Source of the DNA: Boswellia sacra
Lineage: Eukaryota > Streptophyta > Magnoliopsida > Sapindales > Burseraceae
Length of the DNA: 64,000 nt
Direction of reading: 5' to 3'
Assembly (NCBI GenBank): GCA_013180625.2
Contig: SNVD02013723.1
Location: 62,001-126,000, forward strand
Both the position numbers and the translations under genes were made by a program. The first letter of the stretch is position 1. The number at the start of each line of letters is the position of its first letter. Below, piece by piece: positions 36,761 through 51,600 of the stretch. The notes below the pieces were generated by a model. The model worked only from the letters and a program-made list of their open reading frames with translations. It ran no database searches and was not told the origin of the DNA.

Positions 36761-38497
36761 CTTCTAGTCTTGTCATCGCTTCAGCTCCAAGCCATTTCCC
36801 AATGTTTACCATACCATCACATGCCCTACGTACATTTACACATAATACAATACGTTCCGTTTTGTCAATGGTATCTCCTCACTTTCCTGCTCTAATCTTG
36901 TATTTTATATTTGAGTTCTTTTTTTTAAATAGACATTTGTACCATGGAGCTGAAATGATTTAACGGAAACAATTAGAAGGTTTAAATTTGATCATCGCCC
37001 TAAACAGGCATTTTATCTAGTATAAGTAATATCGACGAACTTGTTGCAAAGGCTAAAAATTTAATCATTGAAGACAGAAAAGAATAAAAGAATGAAATTT
37101 TTCGCTATTGAAAGGAAATTGAATCTTAGGCTTATTAAAATGATAAGGACAGCAGAGTTTAAATCAAACAGTGAGGAACACTAACACACACTAGCACATA
37201 ATTGTTTTATGACCGTATCTATGTCTGCATGGACCACAATGGTTTCTCTCAGACTGACAGTAGGCATATGGTTAGGTTTAGGACGCTTTTGGCACCAAAA
37301 TTGGACAGCTAATTCAAGTTGAAGTTGCACGACCTAGACTAAACACTATTTTCCTTTTTTTATTAATCTTCCAAGCATGAAAAGGATGTTTCAACTTTCA
37401 ACCAGCCCCCACCAACCAGTAGGTCCTTTCCTTATCTCATTAATGTATAGAATTATTTGTCAAGATCAAGAAGATTAGTAGGTGATTAGATTGTTGATTA
37501 CCACGGTAAATATCATATTTTGAGTCAAGACTCATGAGTAGTCAACCTCCTCACTTGCCTGTGAGGGTACTTCAAGCGAACTGGTGAGTGACTGACCTTC
37601 AACCGGACTGCTTAATTGTTACGTAACACATAACAGGACTCTCTTAAAAATATTAATCCTATACTTACAACCTATTTACAACTCAAACTCTATAATTTAA
37701 TATGATAGTCTACATAGCAAAATCTTATTAAAGATGTAATTTCTCTCATTCTTTTTTATTTTGCCCTCCTCTAGTGAATTCTTGCGATGTGGACTGCATA
37801 TCAGATTGTAGTGTTTTGAGTTGTATGTAAGTTTTAAATCTAACACTACTACTCTTAAAATCTCCCATTGTTGAGGTTGGATAAGTACTTCAAGATGCCT
37901 AGTTTAAAATCCCCCGTCCCTTCAACAATCTAAATAGATGGCTTTAAGAGAATTTAAACTTTTGATCTTGAAGATGGGCCAAAGGCTTTTTCCCTAATAG
38001 TTGCATTTCGGAACCTCACCACTGCCCAGGATAAGATCCATTAAGCTATTACAGGGCTATGTTCTTGGGCCCTAAACACTTCTAAACAAATCAGCCCACA
38101 TCAAAATTTCAGACATTCCCATCCTCATCCTGCATTATGAGTTCATTGAAAGAGGAGGTAAAATATTCCAGCACAAGCATTTCCAATCACAAAATGCCAT
38201 CAGAAATGGAGTCATGCATAGTTTTTTCAGACTTGCATTGCATTTTACAATCAAATTCACGATGTGCTCAAAATTAAAGTAAGCTCCATTACAGCCAATG
38301 ATACATCTCAACAGTTGGATGGTAAGAATTACCAGTATTCCTTTACGTCCCGGTATTTTGAGCTTATCTACCGAGTACAAGGGGATCAAACTAAGTGTCA
38401 AAAGAGGTTCCAAATTCATCCAACAGAAGCTCAACTGAGTAGAATAGTCCAAAACTTTAAAAAAAGAGCAGCAAAAGAACAACTAGAATTAATCTGT

Positions 38498-42330
<3,833 letters not shown>

Positions 42331-42918
42331 TAACGATGGAGCCGCGTGCGTCTTTTGTTGTGTTGATGAAACTGATAAGAGTGTAGATGGGCTTGGGGTA
42401 GACGGCAGTGTTTTGTTAAAGACAAGGCAGGAACGTGGGGAATTCGAGAGACGGGGTTGTTGTGAAATGACAAATGTGCCCTCTAATGCCAATGCTATTT
42501 GTCCAGTATCAATCCAACTTCCCCCATGAAAAATTCCATGGGCCGGTGATCTAATTAATTTTGGGGTTTATTTTTTATTTTTTATTTAATTTTCTTTTAA
42601 CTCTAGTTAAGCGTAGGCCGTAGAGTTATCTGCCATCATGCTAATAACTTGCTTGTTTCGACTTTGTAATTTATTGAATTAAATTTTTTTTAAAGTAGAG
42701 TTTTTAAAATTAGAGTTTTTATTAAAAAATTATTGATTATTTTATTAAAAAAATCTAGAATCACTTATTATAATTAAATTATCAAAATAGAGTTACGTTA
42801 CAAAGAAAGAATAAAATTAAATAATGATATCTTTGACATTTTAAGACTTAAAAACAGTTTAAAAAGAGTTTTTTTCTAAAAACCTCAATTTTGGACTTCT
42901 TTCACTCCTTTTTTTATT

Positions 42919-42988
42919 CATTCAAAAACTCTTTTCAGATGACAGCTAAACGACATTCAAAAACTCTTTTCAGATGACAGCTAAACGA
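42919..42988. repeat. Perfect 35-bp tandem duplication
   Basis: Bases 42919-42953 and 42954-42988 are identical; the unit includes CTCTTTTCAGATGACAGCTA. Confidence 0.95.
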
Positions 42989-43127
42989 CATAAAAAAATT
43001 TAAAAGAGTTTATGATATTAAAAAACTCTTTTACTTAATAGAGAAACCCAAACAAATACACTCTAAATTATAAAATAATCCAATTCAATAAGACATTAAT
43101 TTTTGTTGTCATAAGAATCTACATAAC

Positions 43128-43480
43128 TTTCGTGCATTGTGTGATTTAAATAGGGTAATAGACATTTTGGGCCTGAAGCCCAGAAACAGAATCATGAGGC
43201 CCTATATTATCAAAACTTACCAAACATGATGGGGGATGGGCGATACAAGAATCAAGATGTGTTACAGGACAATAAGCCTTAAAAGGCTGAGGGGTGTGTT
43301 GTGATAAAAGATCTCACATCGCTTTCATGCATTAGAGCGTTGTGGTTTAAATGAGTTAAATAGCCCTTCATTTAGTAGACGTATTTTGAGCCCAAAGTCT
43401 GTAAACAAAACCGTGAGCTCCTTTAGTGCCAAAGCCAGCCATTTACATCAACCCGTAAAGAGTATTGATCCATATTATAC
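43128..43480 (+). mobile_element. TRIM-like LTR element remnant
   Basis: The segment at about 43296-43430 begins TGTTGTGATAAAAGATCTCA, a common LTR start, preceded by a short purine tract (GAGGGGTG). Part of it (CTTTCATGCATT...TTTAAAT...TTTTGAGCCC) matches a diverged copy at about 43128-43205. This is what remains of two LTRs around a very short interior. The left LTR is truncated. Confidence 0.45.
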
Positions 43481-43484
43481 ATCG

Positions 43485-44059
43485 AGGGCGTGTTTAATGT
43501 GCTGCATAGTATTGTATAGTATAATATTAAAAAATTATATTATATTTGATGAGATTTTGAGTGGGACTATATAATATAACACGGGTATTGTAGCGACACT
43601 GTAACGAGTACTGTAGCGATACTGTTTGCATAAAAATTGAACAGTTTTTATACCAAGCCTACCTATGGGTTAACATCGTATAAGCTTATTTTTGTTTCAA
43701 TTTTCACTAATAAATACCAAAAAATTATATAAATTAAATATTTTTATATTTATATAATTAATAAATAATTTATTAGATATTTAAATAAATAAAAAAATTA
43801 TTTAAATAAATAAAAAATTTAAAAAATCCAAATTTTATTTTAAAAATAATTTTAATTATTATTTAAATTTAGTTTATATTCAAATTAAACTTTTTATATT
43901 ATAATTTTTTTTTTTACGTTTTATCTAATACAATACTCTACTAAACATAATATAGTATTATATCTTATCTAATCTTATTCTATACTATTCAATCCAATCC
44001 AATCCAAATAAATTTATGTTATCCTATACATTATTATACAGCGCATCAAACATGTCCCT
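43485..44059. mobile_element. MITE with about 35-bp terminal inverted repeats, 575 bp
   Basis: The left end AGGGCGTGTTTAATGTGCTG and the right end, read on the complement as AGGGACATGTTTGATGCGCT, are clear inverted repeats and continue imperfectly for about 35 bases. Near the left end is a repeated GTACTGTAGCGATACTGT-like motif. No certain target duplication, so the superfamily is open (hAT or PIF type). Confidence 0.6.
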
Positions 44060-44437
44060 AATATACTGTAACAAACTAAGAATATCCCTTGCGCCATTCA
44101 TATTTCATAACAACCTTAAAAGAGCATCTAATGACCAAAATTAGATTTTTATCATGTATTCATAGTCTGAAGAATAAATGTGATATTTTAATATTAAATC
44201 TAATTAGATAATAGAAATTAAAATTTAATTAAAGAAATTGGGATTTTATTAAAAAAAAAAAAAACTTTGTAATTTGACCTTTCTTCACATCTTTTGATAG
44301 CGTACGATCATTATGAGAGTTGTAGAAATAAAAATTCTTCATGGGCTACGATTAAATGTCAAAAATAAAAAAATAAAATCATCCCTTCACGTGGGCTGGG
44401 AAGCTCCAACCAAAGTTTCTCACTCGATTTATCACCA

Positions 44438-47400
44438 ATGTTGACGGCGGTGACGAAGTTACTAAACCCACCTATTACAGCTTCAGTCCCTTACAGTATC
44501 CACACGAGGCCAAGGCCATTCTTCAGTATTAGTCAGCCGCAATTCACAGTATCTGCCACGAAAATGAGCACCACTGAAGCTGACACCAAATCAACTTCTT
44601 CCAAAATCATCGATTCTCATCTACATATATGGGCATCTCCTGAAGAGGTATAGTATTCGTGTAACACGACATACTAACTTTTTTTTTTTTTTGGGAACAA
44701 AAAATTTCCTTGGAAAATGCTTATACACAAGTCTTGAACTTGGTGAAGGCTGCAGATAAATTCCCTTACTATCCTGGCCAAGAACCCACTTTGCCTGGGA
44801 ATGTTGATTTCTTGCTCCAGGTACGCCAATTGTTTCTCGTTTATGTTGCTTGGCATCCGAATGGAATTGCAGTTCTGATTACTGGGTTGCCTTCTGATTT
44901 ATGTTTCTTGTCCTGAGCCTGTATGGTTCATCACAATTCACATTGAAGTATGTGTTTTTCAATTTGATTTGGCTTGAAGGGTTTGATTAATCTGTGCGTG
45001 GCTGTAATGTTCATCTGCACTATATTGTATATCTAATAATTTATGTGTTCTTGTAGAAGTAGCGAAGATGATCAATGTTAGGATATTATGTTAGGTTTTT
45101 ATGGCTTTGTTTAGAACGCATGTATAGTTAAAAGCTGAAGAGGCATGGAGAGTCCAAATCTTGACACTTTACCGATAGCTGTTTTTCGTGAAGGATTAAC
45201 AATTTCCACCCCACAAAATTCGGGCTTGAAAATTTTACAGCTCTGTGGTAACATAATTTAATGATTCCCAACTGCATATTAACTTCTTTGATTTTCTTGT
45301 CCTTCTTGCACTTTACCACTAGTTTATTTTGAAATACATGAATTTGATTTTCAAGGATGAGCCTATTCTGTTCACATTGAATGTGGGATGTATTCTTACC
45401 CTCATGGTCAAGTTCTTTCGTAATATTAACATGATACATTGGTAATTCTTATACTCCTTTCCCTTTCACTTTTTCTTTGCCCTGTAGTGCATGGAAGAAG
45501 CAAACGTGGATGGTGCACTCATCGTGCAGCCGATTAATCATAAGTTTGATCATTCTTTAGTCGCAAGGTCTGTTGAGATTACATTACTGCAAAATGTGTA
45601 GTCTTTGATTTTTTTTTTTTTTTAACCGTGACGCTTCTGGGCGGTGCCCCGGATCCCTACGAGCAGAGGATGATCAAATCCGCTACGCCCACCCTCCGCC
45701 CTACTTTCGACCTCTTTCCAGCGCCTTTTGCAGATAGATAAACTTCTGGTCTTGCCCGTTCCAGCTAGCGAGAGCACTACTTTACATGATAAGCGGCGAG
45801 TTTTTAGGTTCAGTAACGAACGATTGGGGATTTCGTTTTTTCCATGTGCATCAAGAAGTAAACAAGTCACTTAGCTGCAGAGCCACGTGAACCTGTGAGT
45901 CAATGGAGTCATTCCCAGGGAGTTGATTTGGGTGCTTTCTATAGGTGTTGCGTCTCATATAAGACCTAGCACCCAAATAGATCAATCAGCTGTTGACGTC
46001 AGGAAACTCATTGCATATGAGTTGTACTCGACCTGAAACCCTTTTCACTTCCTATAGAATTAATCTTTCTGAGATTTAAGACTTAAGAGCAAAGGTCAAT
46101 AATTGGGAGTTCAAGAAGATGCTATTTGGTTCTTACTCATTATTTCTAGCTTTAAAGCTGCATTGCATGGAAGAAGTTGCCTTTCAATCATGCTGTCCAG
46201 AAATTGGGTTTCTGGTAACAAAATACATGACCATAATTAATGAACCTCTAAGATGCATAAGTTGATGATAGTTTTTCCTTTATCTATTTGCTTTGTTTAT
46301 TATCTGGAGCATGGTCTCCTCTAAGCCATTTTTATTTTTTTCATTGACAGTGTCCTGAAAAAGTTCCCAAACAAATTTGTTGGTTGTTGCCTAGCAAATC
46401 CTGCAGAAGATGGTAGTGGGATTAAGAAGCTTGAACAACTTATTTTGGAGGTTTTGGATTGATCTACTCATTTATGTTATAGCCCCATGTTTGTCTTAGA
46501 GAGTTATTCTGATGCATTCTCTTGTCATGCTAGGATGGTTTTCGTGCTATTCGTTTTAATCCGTATCTATGGCCATCTGGTCAAAAGGTACTAATCTCAG
46601 TGTAGAACTTGTCACTGCAGCACTGCCAATTATCATTTTTTTAATATTAATTTTGTTTCATCAAGTTGGATCTCTCAAAACTCTTCACATTTGTATTAAT
46701 TGGGTACAGGGAAATTTTACGGCAATTAATATATTGTTAGAATATTTGTGGCATTCCCTGTCAAATACTTATTTAATTCGTCTTTACATCTTCTGTATGG
46801 ATTCAGTATAGTGAGGAAAGGATAATTATAATGTTTGATTATTTATTTTCAATTTTTGCAGATGACAAATAAAGTTGGAAAGGCAATGTTTTCTAAAGCA
46901 GGAGAACTTGGAGTGCCTGTGGGCTTCATGTGCATGAAGGTGTTACACTTATCACTTAACTTAAATGAATAGCAAATAAAAGTAAAATGCATCGTAATCT
47001 ATCACTGCATTCGGATTCTTTAAAATAATACTAAAGTAATTGGTGCCATTAAGAATATTAAGTTGATCCCCAGGTCAGCAAATGCATATTAGTTCTGAAT
47101 TTGTTTCGTTGGGGTTATATTAATGGGCGGACTTTTTCAGGGTCTCAATCTACATATTTCAGAAATTGAGGAGCTATGCACCGAATTCCCTTCTACGCTT
47201 GTATTACTTGATCATTTGGCTTTCTGCAAACCAGCAATGTGAGCTCTCCTCTAAATTTCACTTTGTCGAGGAAGCCTTTTTGACATTTATCTATAGAATG
47301 GACGATCCTAGCTATTTATACATGCTATCTTGCAGAAATGATGAGGAAAGTCTTGCCTTCTCAAGGCTTTTAAAGCTATCTAGATTCCCACAGGTATAGC

Positions 47401-48062
47401 TGAGAGCTCCCTGTATGAATTTAAATACTTGCCTTGTAATTCGACTTTTCTTGCTTATTGGTGCCATTTTGGAGAACACTATTCATTGTTTTATGTATTT
47501 TCTCTAAACCTTCAGATTAAAGGCAGCAGTTTTCAAGCACCTTTTAGCTCTTAGAGATTTAAGTGGGAAAATTGAATTCTTTTACTTGGGATTCATTGTA
47601 GCTTCAGTTTTGACATCAATTCGCTGTTGTTTTTATTGTTTTCTTGAAAGGCCAGTATTTTACAATCATAAATTTTGATATGGAAGTATTCAATTTTGCA
47701 GGTATATGTTAAGTTCAGTGCTCTGTTTAGGGTGTCAAGAATGGCATTCCCTTACCAGGATTTATCCTCCCTGCTCTCCCAAGTTGTCTCCAGTTTCGGC
47801 GCAAACCGTGTGATGTGGGGCAGGTAACACTTAATAATCTCCTCAAGTCCTTTATTCTCTCTGAATCAATGAGACAATTGAATTTCAATTTTGTATGGTC
47901 TTTTATAGTGATTTTCCGTTCGTGGTTGCCGAATGTGGCTATAAAGAAGCAAAGGAAGCAGTGTCTATCATTGCCAATGAAGTAAATTTGTCTTCCACTG
48001 AGTTGGAATGGATCATGGGTGGAACAGTCAAGCAACTTTTAAAAGATCAATGGCAGTCTTAA
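44438..48062 (+). CDS. Amidohydrolase-2 (TIM-barrel metal-dependent hydrolase) family protein
   Basis: Ten exons: 44438-44647, 44749-44820, 45488-45567, 46351-46450, 46534-46587, 46862-46939, 47141-47238, 47336-47393, 47702-47823 and 47909-48062; 341 residues. The first about 42 residues look like an organelle transit peptide; a second ATG (Met43) could give a cytosolic form. The metal-ligand motif DSHLHIW gives His61 and His63, LLDHLAF a further His, and WGSDFPF the catalytic Asp292. These are hallmarks of the amidohydrolase-related family that includes bacterial dicarboxylate lactone hydrolases. Residues QPINHKFDHS and CCLANPAE are strongly conserved among plant homologues as I recall them. 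The plant substrate is not known to me. Intron 3 carries a segment of unusual composition (45623-45905). Confidence 0.88.
45609..45905 (-). other. GC-rich segment of foreign composition in an intron
   Basis: A 15-base T run is followed by about 280 bases far richer in G+C than the AT-rich intron around it (for example GCGGTGCCCCGGATCCCTAC). Read on the minus strand it is open for 82 codons and ends in poly-A, as a retroposed or organellar (mitochondrial) insert might. I cannot identify the source. Confidence 0.4.
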
Positions 48063-48622
48063 GCTACATCATAAATGCAATTACCCATTCCATAAGTTGT
48101 GTATACTATGAAACAAATATATAAGTTCAGTCAATGACCTGCAAAATTCTAGTAATAAATGAATTAACAAAACAATTTTGCAAATGTCTGATTCTCTTTC
48201 CAGAATATTTTTCAGATATTAGAATATAATATAAAAAAATCGGCTTCCACTTCCCTTTTCATATCGTTACTAACTGTTTGTTGTTCGATCTTGTGTCTCC
48301 GATAAGGGTTCTTAGAATAAGATTTCAAACATGGCATCGTTAAGGCCATGAGTGAATCAGAATCAATATGATGGGCAAAGGTGATGTGTGCTAGTGCCAA
48401 TTCTTATTTCAACTCTCGTAAAGTTCAGCCTCATTAAGTTACATGATTCTATAAATTAACGATCCTGCCTCTTTCACTCTTGTTAGTCCTGGACCCGGTC
48501 CAGGCACTATTCCTCTATCACTTTTAAAAAAAAATAATCAAACAATTTCATCTCAACCTATACATACAACTGGGGGTAAGAAATGGGCATTACACAGAAA
48601 TTACAAAATTTAATTGGCCTAA
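48063..48622. other. Short gap between two convergent genes
   Basis: This holds the 3' UTRs of the amidohydrolase gene (+) and the GYF gene (-), which point at each other. Nothing else is seen. Confidence 0.6.
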
Positions 48623-51600
48623 TCAATCATCTATGCGTTGGATTTCACCCATCATGATGCGATTGCTGGTAACCTTAAAACCAAGGAGAGCAGGATCTAT
48701 CTGTCTCCCTCTCTTTCCTTTCTTTTTACCACTTCGACCCCCCTGTGAATCTGATGACTCTGAGATCCCAGATATCATGTGCGCCTCTGGCACAGCAGTT
48801 TTCTTTGTATTACTCTTCAACATGTCCATAAATGATGGCTCAGAATCAGCGTCACCACAAGATGAGGTACGATGAAAGCGCATTTCTTTCTTCCCAGTGG
48901 CCATGTCTGCACCTTGGCCAACTGGAATCCCTCCTGGATCTTGTCTTCCTGAGATTTTACATAAATAAGTTCTCCGCCCAGGTAATGCAAGAAACTAAAT
49001 TCATACATTCGAAATCAAAGCAAGCAGATTCTCTATATTTGCTTTCATGTGATGTTACTGATCAAATGATACACTATGTAACATAAGGGCACACAGTATA
49101 ACCATAAAGCATCCTAATTAAAAAAATCATGAATTCCCCACTCCTCGTCCCTCAAAAAAAAAAAAAAAAAAAACAAATAAATTAGGGAATTTTAGAGATA
49201 TCAATACCATCAGAGTTCGATGAAATTTTTCCTCTGATAACTGGATTAGAGTTGAGATCAGACAATCCCTCCTGGGATGACGAGGCCCGTAAGACTGGTG
49301 GACGTCTCAGCAAAACATTTTCTTGACTCCTGGATAGGGCCGGCACCCTGTCAAATAGAGCTCTAGGTAAGCAAATCCATGATAATGGCCATGATCAAGA
49401 TTAATCTCACTGAAAGTCTGAGACCAATCAGATATAAGAGGGGAAAGTAATGACGTAGTTAAAGATGTAATTCAATCCCGTAATCCAGTAATCTACTAGC
49501 TCTACCATTTCTATCAATGCTTCATGCTAATAAATTAAACGATCAGTATATTACAATATGATAGCATAGCCATGAAAAAGTTACGTAGTCCATCAACAAA
49601 ACAATTCCATTTAGATACAAAACTAGATTTCAATATGCACCCTTTCTTAATGGGAAAAAAGATATCACACTGACATGCACTGACAGACAAGCAAAAAACA
49701 AGCAAAACATCATGTTAAGTAACAAACTTGCTAACCTAGTCCAGATTAAACTGCAATTTTACTGAGATTTTTTTTTTGTGTGTGTGTGTGTGTGTTTGGG
49801 GGGGGGGGGGGGCGCGGGGGGCGGCCTGTACATTTCTGAGTAGTGCTTGCCTCTGTAAAATAGCGTAATCAATATATTCACTCAACAGTAGTAATTCAGA
49901 GAGATAAAACTTACTGATCCTTGGCAAAATTTTCTGTAAAAGAATCATAAAAGCCAGCATCAGTACCTGAAAATAAATACACATATATTTAGAAAACATC
50001 AATATCACTTCAAAAAGCAAAGCTCCGAAATAAGCAAGGGGAAGAGCATTACCAGCAACTTGTGGACTAAGTCTGCTAAGAGGACTAGTTGGAATCTCCA
50101 CCCGATCTAAAGCAGCTACTCCTGCTTGCTTGGCTATGCCGTCTTGAACCTCAAACACTGATCCCTTTATCATATCTTCTTTTTTGGACCCATGCTTCCT
50201 CCCATCTGCCTCTGAGAACTCTTTGGTCAGGGATGACTGACCAATCATGCTTGCGTCTGTGTAGATTGCCTGAGCACCATCTTTCATGCCTGATAAGAAT
50301 GACTCTCCTTCAGACAATGCTCCAGAGTCGGCCCTTAGCCGCAAATTTTCATTGCTCTCCAAGCTGCTAGCCTGCTTGTCCATATAAACCTGCTGTTTTT
50401 CAGACGAATTAGACCCATAAGATCCTACTGTAAATGAACTGTTTGGACCTGCTTCTCGGTCTGGAAGAATACTGAATGGGTGATTGGAAGAGCTTGACCC
50501 CCCAGAATAGACTCCGGAAGGTGACATCCTTCCATAGGATACTCCATTTATATTCATGTCCAATGACTCAGAAGGGTGATGACCTGATTTCTGATCGAGC
50601 AATTCCATCAATAATTGTCTTGACTTGTCATCAGGGAATCTATCAGACAACCATAAATTTGGATCTTCAGAAGCCATCTTAACTTCTGGCTCCCTTCTCT
50701 GTCGCTCAGCATTAATGTGCAACTGTTGGATTTGAGATTCCACCCAGTCATTTGCGTCCTGCCCATTGCCTTCAGACCATCGACTCTCTATTGCATCTAA
50801 ATGTGGAGCATTGAACTGGTTTGGAACCAATGGGTGGTGAAGATTATGAGGTGCGATGCCAGAAGAAAATGACCCCACATGACCAGCAGATTGCATACGT
50901 GTGTTCAATTCCTTAGCATCCAAACCATAAGGGTAAGTCATAGCATTAAGTGAATCCAAATTCATCCCTGAAGCACCAGCAGGCAAAGACAAGGACCGCT
51001 CAAATGAGCTAGGGTCAAAAAACTGTTGCTGCAGCTGGTCTTGCAATGAAAGATTCCGTTCAAGCTGACCCAGCTGCTCCTCATGGGGTGGCCTCTGCTG
51101 CTGCCGGTAAATATCTAGTGGGCTAAACCCTGAGGAGTGAGCACCAACAGCAGTTCGATGAAACTGATCTGGCTCACCAGCTGGCCAAAGAGAATCCATA
51201 TTCCTATCTTCCTGCACATTGCTCCGCTGCCTTAATCCCATTGATAACTGCCTTGCCCGCATCTGCTCTTGAAGAAGAATCTGATGCTCCAAAGCTTGCA
51301 TCTGTCCATGTTGAGAACGTGACATTAACTCAAATAAATCTCTTTGATTCTCTTGTTGTGGTGCCTGACCCAATTTCATTTGTACAAGCTGATCTAAAGA
51401 TGAAACAAACTGCTTTTGAGGATGAAGAGACCGTTGTTGCATCTCGTGTAAAAGGCGCTGCTCAAGAACATTGCTGGCTCTGATAGGATCGATATGCGAC
51501 TGCCCAAGGCCAGGGTCAGGGATTTGACTATGAAGCAACTGCTCTAAAAGCACCTGCCGAGCTTGAGATTGCTGTTGCTCCTGCAAAAGCTTCTGTTGTT

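Larger units (their letters stand above)
34176..38497. other. Intergenic region between convergent ACR and cyclophilin genes
   Basis: It begins with the ACR 3' UTR. It contains a 27-bp-period tandem duplication (35561-35613), two diverged copies of a repeat (about 35755-35950 and 37660-37830) and a GC-rich patch at about 36460-36760 with two CACGTG motifs. No convincing coding frame was found. Confidence 0.5.
42331..44437. other. Cyclophilin promoter side and repeat-rich intergenic DNA
   Basis: After about 250 bases of GC-richer DNA that should hold the cyclophilin leader and promoter, the region is AT-rich. It contains a tandem duplication, a TRIM-like remnant and a MITE, listed separately. 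Confidence 0.5.

Noticed and set aside
37861..38060. Possible SINE with a box-B-like GAATTTAAACTTTTGATC
   Set aside because: No box A, tail or target duplication could be found.
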